Source of the DNA: Isoetes taiwanensis | Lineage: Eukaryota > Streptophyta > Lycopodiopsida > Isoetales > Isoetaceae | Assembly (NCBI GenBank): GCA_021234155.1 | Contig: JAJEKV010000058.1 | Span: forward strand, 1,238,987-1,302,986 | Length of the DNA stretch: 64,000 nucleotides | Direction of reading: 5' to 3' | In this document: in pieces, positions 48,061 through 59,762 of the stretch | Layout: each line of letters begins with the position of its first letter | Position numbering within the stretch: the stretch's first letter is position 1 | Position numbers and translations under genes: made by a program | Notes under the pieces: generated by a model | The model's database searches: none | What the model was told of the DNA's origin: nothing | Seen by the model: the letters and a program-made list of their open reading frames with translations, nothing else

Positions 48061-50139
48061 ATCATGTATTCGGTGTCGGAAGTTATGGGGATTGAGCATA
48101 TCCTGCATGACATCCTTAAGAAGTTTGAGATCTGCGGAACCTATTTGTTGCATTCGAGACAAACCTCAAAGCTTTGGGGATCGAGGATCATAACTTTACG
48201 ATGCAAACTGTTTGCTACATTCAAAAGACATGCCCTTACAGAGAGTCTTGTGGCATTATTGTGTGTGCCTTGTCTCCTAACAAAAGGATTCTACCCGAGC
48301 CTATTTGAATCATGCATTAACCACGCGGTTGAACTGATAGAAAGTTAGATAGCCTAGATTAATCATGCATTAAGCACAATGGTGTAAAACCTATATGGCA
48401 AGCAATGCGATTAAGATAATCAAAATTGGCAATTTTCTTGAGGGATTCACAAAGGGGGTGCCCCTTAGTCACGCATAAGGTATGTCGATTAGGTATCTAG
48501 CTTCAATCCCACAACAAACAAAAATTTGTTTCCAGCGTTCTCGGAATAATTCTTGGAGTTATCATGATGAGAAACTTGGAGATGAAGAATACTGAGCCAG
48601 AAAGCATGTAGCATACTGATAGTGATACGCTTCTATGGGATGTGCAGAATTCAGGAGATCCCTTTCTTGTAGCATTCTAGGAGGAAAAATGCGGAAGGCT
48701 AGGCAACATATAATTAAAAATATCTCTGCAAGCGCGTGTACCGAGGGGAGCAAAATGAACATCTTGTGCCATTTGCAAATTTGGTTTTACTATATTAGAT
48801 AGATAGATAGTATTTTAATTAACATCTCTAAAAGAACCATTATAGACCAAATCTTTTTGTTTTAGAAATACGATTTCTTGAACTTCTACTTAAAAAGAAT
48901 ATGCATGTCGCTGAGATTTGCATACCTGTATAGTCGGTATTGCTATTTAACTCAACAATGTAAGCTTTACCATGTCAAATATAAATCTGCAAGAACAAAA
49001 GCAAACAATGGGAACACAATCTTGAATTTTGCGGACATGCATATCTTGCATGTAAGTCATTTAAGAGTCGATAGAAAAGCATCACTTTCGTGAAACTGCA
49101 AAATCTATAAAAGTCACATTAAATTCCAAGATGTGTCAAGAGTTAACTTTAAAATCATCAGAAAATTACTACCTCATGCGTGGCCAAGAGGACCTTTGAA
49201 ACTGTCTTGCACATATATCCCTTTGAGTCTGCATACCGCCAAAGCTATTTTTAGAATACCCTGACAATGACTTTTGATTTCTTGCTTAATCTACCACATA
49301 TATAGCAATATCCTTGTAGATAGTCTTGCAATTTGAAAGTGATGGGAATGGACTTACATCTCGCTTGCTTCTCCTTGTGCTCGGTGATAAATCACTCAAC
49401 TTGTGACTTGTGGAATGACTCTCCATTATGGGCGGCGGATGTTACATTTGCCTCTCACACTATCTTATTCAATCCTTTAGCACAAAGATTCTCTTGCATG
49501 CAACACCAACAAAACTATTATTGATCCATCACTGACACATTATCTTAACAAATTTGTCGATTAACTATGATGAATGCTACTTAATTTTCCTAGAATAATC
49601 AAAACCAAATCGACAATTATTAGAATGAAGCTGAAGCATCTGGGCCACAAACCAGACTTGCCATCAACAATTCGAAGCAGAGACATCCTCTCCATGGTGG
49701 ATTCCAGTGGAAATGCACAATAAACAAGACTCCTTAGATACTGTGGTCGATGCTAGGATTGTGAAGAGATGGAAAAAATGTGGAATAGACTCTTGTACTC
49801 AGTGGTATATGGGAGAGAAATTAGCCAGCCAGTGGCTACGGTACTCTCCAACACAATTAATAGAAGAGATTAAAACCCATGGGTCTTTAGCGCCTCTCTT
49901 TATACTGACCAAAACAAGTTTGTGGCCGGAATCGCGTCACTGGTAGCATGAAGGCGAGGGTGTTACTTCCGATTATTGTCTGCAAGTGGGGAAACTAGCG
50001 ATCACAGAGGATAACCACAAAAACGTCTACGAGAGAAGTAAGCGGCTAAATACACGCCCCCACGTAATATCAATGCCTTTTAGCGGAGATCCGCCGGGTC
50101 CCAAGGGGTCAATCACCCTAGTCTCCCAAATGGAACCGC
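48061..50139. other. Intergenic, no supported gene
   Basis: Contains an AGAT microsatellite at about 48797-48810. Open frames at 48064-48348 and 49707-49946 have no recognised motif. Part of the right end may be decayed sequence downstream of the minus-strand LINE ORF1. Confidence 0.35.
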
Positions 50140-50389
50140 GTCAATCCACTACGCCCCATGTGAGAGATGAAGAGAGTCCATGAACATTGCTGCAGTGGAA
50201 TGTGAGAATCTTTGCCAAATGAAAGTATGGGCATGGGGTTTGGAGAGCTTTGAATATATTTTGGAAACCAAGGACTCGAACACATTCCATTTCATCTGCA
50301 TTAAGATGATCCTTCCCATCTTTCCTCATTTGGCTTCGCTCACTTCACATCTGCTACTTTAGCATTTGTGCTTCTCTCCTACATACAAT

Positions 50390-51100
50390 GTAATCTTCCA
50401 AAACTTTTGATTTCATGAAAATTCTCCTATAAGCTCCCATCCATTTTGCCAGACATAACGAGCGGTAATACATTCCACTTTACAATTGTAGCCCAAACTT
50501 CACAGACACTCTCCAAGGCTGCAATATCCACACATATTCTTGGCCCCTTTGCTATGGAATGGGATATGTCCCCAAATTCTTTGCTATAACAGTCAAAAAT
50601 CCCGGATCCAACATTTCTAGTGGGAGTTGTTCTATCTCAAACCAACAAGGAAGTTTAACAACGGATAGCTTATCTGGGGTAAAGCCTGGAGTATAATATT
50701 GGTATAACACAAACTCCCATGCAAAACGATAAACTCCTTTGGAAACTATTTTCTCCACATATTTTTTGTCATCAAATAGTATCAAAAAAATACCCCCAAT
50801 ACCTTTGATGCTCTGAAACTGTGGAACTTTCAAAGCATCGAGATGCCTAGTGAGCCAAGCTTAGAACCTCCTATAGTCAAGAAAACCTCCCGTAAAAAAC
50901 CCCACCACTGCCCTAGCAATTAAGTTTACCATGTTTTTTATTTGTCTTGAATGATCGATCTCTGTTACTTTGAAAGCACCTTGCTCTGCCTTAAGACCCA
51001 CTGATTGAAGAAGTTGTTCTAGATTAACAGATAAATTTTTGGAGGATAAAGAACTCAAGACTTGTTCTTTTGTTGCTATGGAATTCATTTGAAATTTCTT
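50390..51100 (-). pseudogene. LINE ORF1 relic with DUF4283-like domain, minus strand
   Basis: Minus-strand frames 51088-50861 and 50833-50552 join across a one-base slip. The second reads GGIFLILFDDKKYVEKIVSK, then LYQYYTPGF and LPCWFEIEQLPLEMLDPGFL, the hallmark layout of the DUF4283 nucleic-acid-binding domain in plant LINE ORF1 and related proteins. After another slip GPRICVDIAALESV follows near 50545-50500, matching the segment that precedes the zinc knuckle; the knuckle itself is not seen. A basic, Gln/Ser-rich start lies at 51088. No ORF2 is recognisable downstream, so this is a 5' fragment. Confidence 0.6.
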
Positions 51101-51589
51101 TCTTTACCCAATCAGAAAACCTAGATCTTAAAAGTCTTTCTATAACCTATTTCCATAGATTATGTTTTTTGCTTCATTATTACTCACAGTAGAATCCACA
51201 TTTCCATGATTTCTCACCAACCCCTCTTGTTTGTTACAGGGATCTATGGCTATTGGCTTCAATACAAAAATAGAGAATTGGCTTTTTCCCCTTTCCAGAA
51301 TCTTCATTCACTGGTGCATTACAACTTGAGCCTTTGCGATGCTTGCAGTTAGATCGACTTTGCAACAATATCTCAATGGTCATTTTCTCAAAAGATATGG
51401 GGCCTTGATTACTTTGGCCCCAAGTGGCCCGGCCATTATCATGCCACACATAAATCCCACCTTAGCACGGGGCCCCAAAAGCGGCCCTGCTTGCTTCATT
51501 GTCGAGGAACAAGCTTGTAGCTATTATTGCATCAGTCGCCGCGAAGGGGTCCCGCAGGGTATTCACAGTTGAGAGCCGAATTGTTAGAT

Positions 51590-51992
51590 GGGAGGCCGCA
51601 GTACGGCGAAGCCCGAAGACTATGTGCTGTTGCGATTCCACGAGTTATTGAAGATGAAAGCCACTTTCTTAGGAGTTGCCACCTTTTTGAGATAGTCAGA
51701 AATCATTTTTGACCTTAGCATTTCCATTCCGCTTCTGGCCGAAGCACCATCTGTGCATGACTTGGCATTATATACATGCCGGGGTTCTATAGATAGCGTG
51801 CGCAATTGTTATTGAGGCCTCATTGTAGTCTCATTATCTCCGCTTGTCTGAGTAGTAAATCATTACTTTAAAGGTTTTTCCCTTGAAAGAAAACCTTTGG
51901 CGAGGAATTTTAATCCTAGTAGTAATGATTGTATGGGTCCCATGACCTATTGGTCTCCGTGGACGTTAAAAACTCTATTCTATTCTATTCTT
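51590..51992 (+). mobile_element. 3' end of a non-LTR retrotransposon, plus strand
   Basis: IEDESHFLRSCHLFEIVRN (about 51640-51705) resembles the zinc-binding C-terminus of plant non-LTR ORF2 proteins. About 250 bases later the element ends with GACGTTAAAAACTCTATTC and TTCTA repeats (51965-51992), the same tail as at 18766. The body upstream of about 51590 is not recognisable. Confidence 0.45.
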
Positions 51993-53938
51993 CCAAATAT
52001 GGGACTTGAATAATGCCATCAACTAATCTAGATATTTCAACCATTACATATATTGTGTTTGTGCCCAAGAACCAGGGAGGCACAAATATTTCCGTTGACC
52101 GTGATACTGTTATGTGTAATGGGCATGGGGATGCCATTTCTACTTGCATGAAACAACTGGAAATCCGTGAACCCTGTTATGGGCAATGAAGACCACCACA
52201 ATTTCCTTGAATTTGTTGTTGTTTCATCTTTAGTGAAGATTTTATCAAATATTCCCATAGGATAGCTCGATTTTATATAAAAATATATAGGTTACCAAAA
52301 TCCTTGCTTTCTTACCTCATTTTTAGTTTGTTGCTCGGTGAGCGGGTAAATTCAAATAAGTGGAACCATGTTTCCATTCAGTGCTAGAATGGCAACTGCG
52401 GAAATGCTTAGGAACAGCGTCGATGGCGTTTGATTAACACCTCGGTAATGCGGTGCGCAAATAAGGAATCATGCTTTTACCCATGCGTCAGGATGAAGGC
52501 GTAGTGTTACCCTTATACATGCAAAAAGGGAAGATATTATTTTTACATTTTATTAGAAGAAGGTATAAGACCCCTTTTCCCACCGGTGACTTATGGCTGT
52601 CTTATAGAGGTATAAGGCGACCTTTTTGGAATACCCGTCATTTTGTGGCATGTCTTAAAAATTAGTTTTCCATGGCTTGAATATAAGAGGTGTCTTGCAT
52701 ATTATGGAACATGTCTCATAGAAAGGCCCCGATTTTTCCACTACTCAAAGTAGTTTTCTTTCCACACGCGACGGAGGGCTTCGAAAATAGTCTGTCTGCG
52801 GCTTACGAAAATAATATCCCCTTGCCATGATAACGATACAATGCTAGCACATGCGCGAAGAAGGCTAATGAAGGTGACACTGTCGGAATCATCCCTTCAA
52901 AATTGCATTTTTCTAACCCAACAATTCAAGAGCTTCTTCTCCACAATCCTTTGCGGGCATATCTTTATATAGCGAATTCCATAGGAACAACATCCCTTTT
53001 GTTTTAACCCTTCAAACAACCCCGCGTAATAGGCTAAATTTCGAGGTTGTTTTGCCACCTTAAATCTCTGCACACTTAATCTTTGGTCGGCGGTACATTT
53101 TTTGAGTTAGGGCAAAAGGCATCTCTGCACCGGGTTAGGGCAAAATACGTTTTCATGTTAGGGCAAAATCTCTCTGTTAACACGAAAAATTTGGCGAAGA
53201 TACGATGGAGAGAGATTTGCTCAAATTGGTCTGTTTTGACGTAGTCGAAGCGAGGCGAAGAGGGGAATTTGGAACTAAAGCTCTGATTTAGACCGGACCA
53301 AGGTTTCAAAACCATTTTCTCTACCGGTGACATCTTCTTCTACCTGGCCGTGTTACGGCCGATTCGGTGATGCCGATTCCGGCCGATTACGTGATTCCAA
53401 AAGCTCGATTAGATCTGGGGCGGTGCGGCAGCTTCTTCTCCGCTCATTTTTTGGGACATCCTAACTACTTATCTCTGACAAGGCAGGACTACGATTGGTT
53501 GGAATTTTTGTTGTCTTATTTTGGCTAATGAGGGGGTTTCCCGAAAATAAGACTCCCATGTTGTACGGATGTGATATGCGACATGTCTTAAAAGTGTTAG
53601 TGGAAAAACTACCATGCCTTATATGCTTATGTGGCCCAATCATATCTCTATAAATATAAGACATAAGTGTCATGGAAAAAGGGCCTAAGGTCTCTTTAAG
53701 AAAAGGAAATGGGTTGATAACCATTACCAGAATCCAACGAGGCGAAAAAGATGAAGATGGGGACGTGCCATGAATAATAAATTACTTTTTCGAAACTTTT
53801 TTAGCCTCCCTTTTTTTCCCGGCAAGCCGTCGCCGCTAAAAAATCTGTAGTATATGTAACGCCAGCATCATTTTTTCTCCAGAGTGTTGTGCGGCTAGTG
53901 ATTGGTGAAAATTTGGTAAAGGATTTGATAGGTAAAAG
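51993..53938. other. Upstream region of the F-box gene, repeats only
   Basis: No supported gene. GTTAGGGCAAAA is repeated three times at about 53107-53170. Two stretches (52565-52765 and 53505-53715) are rich in CTTAT/TAAGAC words and share CATGTCTTAAAA, but do not align convincingly. The gene promoter should be in the last few hundred bases; the best TATA candidate is GTAGTATATGTAA near 53847, which is weak. Confidence 0.35.
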
Positions 53939-55032
53939 ATGGAAGAGCTTCTTCCGGGTCTGCCCGATGATGTGAGCATGCTCTGTTTAGGTAAATTAGC
54001 ATATCAAAGCCATGCTTCAATGCAAGGAGTGTGCAAAAAATGGAAAGAACTGATTAACGATCCTCTGTTTTACAAATACAGATGCAAACAGGGCTTCACA
54101 GCAAAAGGGCTTTGCGTTGTGGAGTCAATTAGGGGCAATTCTGCCTCACCGGCAGATTTCAGAAAGATGCTTGGCTATATCGCTGCCACCGCAATTTCAA
54201 TTATGTAAGCATGCTGGATTCAAAATGAGGCTCGACGAAGCTGCGCCCATACCGGATTTCCCAGAAAGCCTGCCTTTCTTCTGCCAATGCGCGTTTGTAA
54301 ATGGGGATTTATTTGTGATGGGGGGATGGAATCCCGACACATACGAAACAATTTCTTCGGTTATGCTTTTCAATTTGGCTCGGAACCTGGCGCAGGCGTA
54401 CCAAATATGATCAATCCGCGTTGATTTAGCATGTGGCAGGGTGTTGGAAGGGTGTATTCCCAGCAGTGCCAGGAGGAGGACACGATGCGGATAAAAACGC
54501 AGTTTCGAGTGCAGAAATCTACGACCCAAGTCGAAATTTGTGGAAAAATCTGCCGGAGATGAGCCAGGAGAGGGATGAAGCGAAAGGGGTGATTTTGAAT
54601 GGTAAATTTTATGTGTTCGGGGGGTGCCCATCTCGGGATGGAGACGGATTTGCAAGGAGTGCAGATGTATATGATCCGAAGCAGGGCTGTTGGGCGAAGA
54701 TGGAGGAGGTTTGGATCGAAGGGGCCGTTCCGGCGACAGCGTTTGTGTGGAAAGGGAGGCTTTTGGGATTCAAAGGCCAGTCTTTGATGGGTTTTGATCC
54801 TTTGAAGAAAAAATGGAGTATTGTGGACTCCACCCCTAATGGTGGAGAGGCCATATGTGTGAACGTCTTAGGGGAGGAACTTGTTGTGATGGTTAGATCG
54901 GGCTCTGAGTGTAAGACCTTCGTTTACAAGGAAAGCCTACACCAAAACGAGAAGAGTTGTCATTGGAATATGATCCTACAAGACTCCCAGTTCTCTCACT
55001 TGCCTCAATTCTCTTGCTCTGTAGAAATCTGA
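53939..55032 (+). CDS. F-box/kelch-repeat protein, KMD-like, with frame slips
   Basis: An SCF ubiquitin-ligase substrate adaptor by family: an N-terminal F-box binds SKP1 and C-terminal kelch repeats bind the target. The F-box is at codons 5-45 (LLPGLPDDVSMLCLGKLA, VCKKWKELINDPLFYKYR). Kelch blocks: LPFFCQCAFVNGDLFVMGGW (54265-54330), then PGGGHDADKNAVSSAEIYD with WKNLPEMSQERDEAKGV and FYVFGG (54464-54625), and ADVYDPKQGCWAKMEEVW (54663-54716). The layout and GGHDADKNA...RDE pattern resemble Arabidopsis At1g80440/At1g15670 (KISS ME DEADLY) proteins, which act on phenylpropanoid and cytokinin signalling; a similar role here is inference. Intronless, as usual for this family. The frame changes near 54200-54230 and again around 54390-54470, where a stop also occurs, so it is a pseudogene or the sequence has indel errors. 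The family is usually about 340-400 residues, fitting this span. Confidence 0.8.
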
Positions 55033-55172
55033 TGAGTAATCTAAGTTTTCCCATTCTTTTAAAACTTGATCCTCACAATCTCCAACATGTTGGTTTTATC
55101 TTATGAGTATTCTAATTTTTTTCCCTTTCTTTTAAGACTTTATCATGACAATCTCCAACATGTTGGCTTCAG
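55030..55172 (+). repeat. 71-bp tandem duplication in the F-box gene 3' region
   Basis: The unit beginning at the stop codon context (ATGAGTA.TCTAA.TTTTCCC) and ending CAATCTCCAACATGTTGG occurs at about 55031-55095 and 55102-55166. It starts within a few bases of the stop codon (55030-55032), so it lies in the presumed 3' untranslated region. Confidence 0.8.
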
Positions 55173-57299
55173 CTGTTTATCTCTAGGTATCAATTTGCAT
55201 ATTTTAATGCATTCAAAATATGCACAAATATATGTAAGAATTGAATTGAATTGAATTTGTTTTCATCGTCCATGAGAATATTGTAATAAGCGGATGAATA
55301 TCTTGTCAGTGCTCTCCTACTTTTTTTCCTATTTTAAGGTTTGATGCCCGGCAATGCAATGGTTCTATGCCATCATAGAACCATCATTATTGGGAAGACG
55401 ACATATTTTTTGCCTATTTTTATAAAAATTTTCCACTTTTTTCTACTATTTCTCTATATATTGTTATTGTCTTCCAGTTCATTCCTATCGGCCTTCTCTT
55501 TGAGCGACCTTTCTTCCTTCTTCTTGTTCTAGTTTCCCTCCCTTTTTTGTGTTGTTATATCTAGGCCTAGGCCTGAGTGTAGGTTAACGATTTCGCTTTT
55601 GTTTTGTGCAAAAGTAAAGATCTTTTTGTGAGCGCTTAGGATCAATCATCGAATGCTAAAATAAAATATAACAACCTAGTTTACCACATGTCGCACCTTA
55701 AATTCAAGTCCCATTGATCTTGCTGCTCCAAATAAAGCAAAGAACTGAAAATCTATAAATGATCTATGCACATAACATGCAACAAAGAGGTAACCCATAT
55801 CATTCTACATTCACGAAGGCTGTTGCTAGAGTTGTTGCCTCTTCATTTGTTCCATCAATTATATAAATCACAAACCTAGTGCACAGCCAACACCAAGATA
55901 TCCTACCAGCCTAAGTGCAACCACATGCATGACTCTACCGCAATGGTAATTGGTACCAAGCGTGATGATGCAATCAAGATACTAAACTTGCTCGGATTTT
56001 AGCATTGTTTGATGTGGACCTTTGAGTTAAAAATGCCCCTTCTTAATGTGTTTAATTGCCATGGAGTGTCATGATCGTCAGTCATTCCTACATGCAAAGG
56101 TCGTTACAAGATTGAAGATGTGGTAGTGCCATTGATCGGCTTGAGTACCGCATCACCGGTTGTTGCAAATGCAAGCATTCTCGGTGCCTGCAATCCGGAT
56201 AGCTGACCGGAGTAGACAAGCATCATTTCTACCATTGAATTTTGAGCGACTGCTGGCTTGACTTGCTTCGCTGTGAGATGCCTCCCTATGCCTAGAAAAT
56301 GTGGTCATATCCATTGCAGTAATACGCCATCGCCTCCCGAAGTTGCCTGGAGTGGTCTGTGGTTGTTGGCTAGGTTCTGGCCTCTCCGGCCCTTGGGTCA
56401 GTCCACTCGAGTCTTGAACTTCACCGAGGCACCTGGAATCATCCTTCCCGTGGTTTGCGTGCTCGATCTGTAACCTTGTTCATACCGGACTATCCTTCCT
56501 CCTTGATCTTGCCCCCGATGTTGATATATGCCTGCCCGAGATGTGCTTTCCCTATTATGTGTCTCTCCTTCCCATCATGATCCCTATTTTGAAATCGATG
56601 GTTTGTTATTGTCTTCTTACTAGGCAAGGGAGCCGAGCTTGTTTGCTGGATTTGGGTGTCTCAGAAGCGTTTTAGCATTTATTGCACCTTTTATTGATGC
56701 TGCTTGACATCCACTTGAGCGGCTTGGTCGTAGATTGTGATGGCCTTCCCTTCCGCTTGCTTTTGCACTCCCGTGTCGCGAATGAATTGTCATTTTGAAG
56801 GAAAATTACATTTATCTAGCTTCTCTATCTTCACATACTCTTGCACCCTTATGTTTCTCAGGTTCGGCCATTTGAACTGTGGTAGCGCTTTAGTCACAAG
56901 GGTTGAGATTCTTTCCGGTGAGTCTCGCGGATGGCGTCCGCGTTTGATAAATGGTAGCTGTTCTTCATGCATGATTAACGTGATGTCTTCCATCTCGATG
57001 AAGGTTGTTGATAGGCCGGGGCTTGTGCCCCACTACTCGCCTGCTTTGTAGAGGTGTTTGCCATAGTTTCCTCTCTTGTCCTGTTTCACTCTCCTCCCTT
57101 CTTTTGTCGTAAGACACAAGGTCTTCACCGTCTTTAAAAAAGTCATGCCCCCTTGCTCTTCTCGTGGTTCTAGCCTTGTACTCTAAAAGCTATCAGTTTA
57201 TTTCTAAACAACCCCTAGTTTGGAAGACAATTTAGGTTTGAGCAATTTCACTGGGTTTGAGATGGAATATAATACTTTTAACCTAATTTGAGGTCATAA
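55173..57299. other. Intergenic, nothing assigned
   Basis: AT-rich to about 56.0 kb, then more GC-balanced. A minus-strand frame at 56993-56790 (MEDITLIMHEEQLPFIKRGR) is protein-like and could belong to a gag-type retroelement protein, but I recognise no motif. Confidence 0.3.
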
Positions 57300-59454
57300 A
57301 TAAATTTTAGACCGCTAATGGTCCTATTAAACAAATTTAGGCGATGTGGGAGAAGGAAGCAGACGAGAGAGATCACAAACAGATCGCCGCCATACCAAGC
57401 ATCATCCAAGAAGATCGAGGACAAGCTTACTACGACTTGGTCCGCCACGCTGCATTCCACACACGTAGGCCCGCCCAGAACTAGAAGGCCACGCCATACC
57501 GCAAGGTGCAATTGCCTCGTTCATCATAGCCAACCGCGACGCCGTTAGCCGACAAACAGCCACAAACAAAGGTGGATGTACTTCAGGCCACCGTAAGAGC
57601 ACTAAGCCGCCGCGTCTCTACCACCCACACCTCCTCCCGCTTGGGGAGCGATGAACATGCAGAGAATCACGCGACGGACACCACGCCCGGGCACGCTGAT
57701 GGTCGAGCCACATTCGGCCAATTCTAACCTAAATCTAGAAGACATCCTAAGGCTCGAACTCCCGTGATGTAGACTAAACGAAGGCTGCCACTATCCTCAA
57801 TGTTGTTTCCAACCGACCCGCCAATCGAAGCTGGCTGGCGCGGGCCAAATATCAACTATATGGAGATTGACGACGCCCACTGCCGACTTCGCCACGCACT
57901 GCAGAGCGCCTCACATCGCCGGGCCGCCATGCCACGCCTACCCTATAGATCATCATTGAAGAAGGCCCGGCCAACATGGACGGCGCATGATAAAAACAAT
58001 TTCGCTACGCCAGACATCGCTGGAGAGTCACCAAATCAGGCGAACCACATCCCAATACGCTTCTAGGCCACAAAGATCATCCCACAAACCAACCGCAAGA
58101 CGCTTCACCGACTACCACCTGCCCACCACACCAAAGAATTCCCCGATAACATACCTCGACAAAATCCGCTCGATCGGAAGTCAACTCCTTCCCCGACAAC
58201 CACGCAGCCAGCCCTACAGCTCGAATGCCACTGGCAATGGCCGTCAAACTAAGATGACATCTCGCCGCCCAAGCATAGCGCCAATACCACCTTCGCCGCA
58301 TCAAGAAGACCGGCAAAATGCGATACCAGAAGGCCACAACAGCAGCCAGCCAAACGTATTTCAGCCACCCCGGCCGGCGGATGCCATTGATCGTCAGCCC
58401 GAGCAAGCAATAACGCCTACGGCCAATCACGAGAAGCGCATGGTTCCACGTCATATTCGCATGCCAGATCCGAGACGTATCCGACGGTGATACATGATAC
58501 AACACTTCATTAGCAACCCGGAAAGCTGGTTAGCTACCGCGACTAATCGAACGGCCGCGATCGCTGGAGGGAGCCACTCACCGCATCACCAATTCAATCC
58601 CGTGCAACGTGCAAACTTAAACGAGCCGCGTCCCCGACAGCTAACGCATCGCATCTCATTGTGCGCTTAAAAAGCAATGTACCAACAAAATCAGGCAAGC
58701 AATTACCTGACATAAGGCACCAACCGCACTGTGTCCTCATCATCGAGGAGATATCAATGCTCATCGCTCACCAACCTCAACATGATACTTCAGCAATTAA
58801 GAAGTGACGAAATAACACGGTGATAACTCGGCTTACGACCATGCCCAGCCTTCCCATATGCAAGCACAAAAGAGGATGCCGACAACGCCTACAAGTCAGG
58901 CACCCTCGCCACTTCTACTTCATGTAAGCAAAGAAGTACCACTGACGCACCATCAAAGTACTGATTCCGTAGTACGTCACCTTCCTCAACGCCATAAGAG
59001 AGGCCAATCTGCATCGAAGCTCGCGAAATGCCGGACCCCATCATCGACAAGAGGAAGCGCCCGTGAAGATCGACCAAACACCACGCAGCCGCGCACTCCA
59101 CTAATGGTGACGTCCGACATTACAATGCGATGGCCATGATCAGATGTTTCAACGTGTCCAATAAATACGGTAGAAACCAACGCAACACCGTAAGATCTGG
59201 ATGCAACGACCGACCACCCGGCATTCTACCGATACCTTACGCCGCCGCGGGACGCGAGTTGTCATCAGATATCGTGAGAAGTGAAGTCAACGGAATAATG
59301 TGAACAACGCGCATAGAGACCGATTTGAGCAAACAGGAACGTAGCATGACGGGTCCACATCGACGACTCTCCACCACATGCACGCCAAGCTAACGCCGTC
59401 GAAGTATAGCACTAGGGCGCAGGACCATCTTCCACTCGCAGAGATAACCCTGTT
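57300..59454. other. C/A-rich, CpG-rich block of unknown nature
   Basis: The plus strand is rich in C and A (many CCGCC, CACC, GACG words) with clearly more CpG than the AT-rich surroundings. Long overlapping open frames on both strands (57987-58490 plus, 58505-58077 minus) look like a by-product of composition. No domain recognised. The boundary with the palindromic array at 59455 is sharp. Confidence 0.35.
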
Positions 59455-59762
59455 TGTCACGGTTTTGTCACGCAAAATACAATTATATTATGATATTATT
59501 AGCATCGACAAATAACTTTTCACTGCGACAAACATGAGTTCACTATCACGCCGATAAATAAATATACTTAATACGCGATTGTGATCATAGTTTGTCACGC
59601 GATAAATAATATTTGTCACGCTGCGAATAAATGTTAGTTTACACACAGGATAAATAATTATATTTGCTCACGATGACAAATTTTGTTTAGTCACACGTGA
59701 CAAAACCTTTACTTTGTCACCGCCATTCTTGTTTCGTCACGCAGACAAACCCATATTTAATA
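59455..59762. repeat. Array of imperfect palindromes built on TTTGTCAC/GTGACAAA
   Basis: About ten occurrences of TTTGTCACG-like words, several meeting their inverse to give dyads near TTTGTCACGTGACAAA (for example TTTAGTCACACGTGACAAAA near 59690, TTTCGTCACGCAGACAAAC near 59732, TTTGCTCACGATGACAAA near 59660). Spacing is about 20-35 bases, alternating with TAAATAA. Clusters of short inverted words like this are typical of subterminal regions of plant En/Spm (CACTA) transposons, but no CACTA terminus was found. Confidence 0.6.

Noticed and set aside
52565-53715. Apparent repeat pair rich in TAAGAC and CATGTCTTAAAA
   Set aside because: Only short words match and they do not stay collinear, so no repeat could be supported.
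58077-58505. Long open frames on both strands (142 and 167 codons)
   Set aside because: They overlap in a strongly C/A-biased, stop-poor region and show no motif, so composition explains them.
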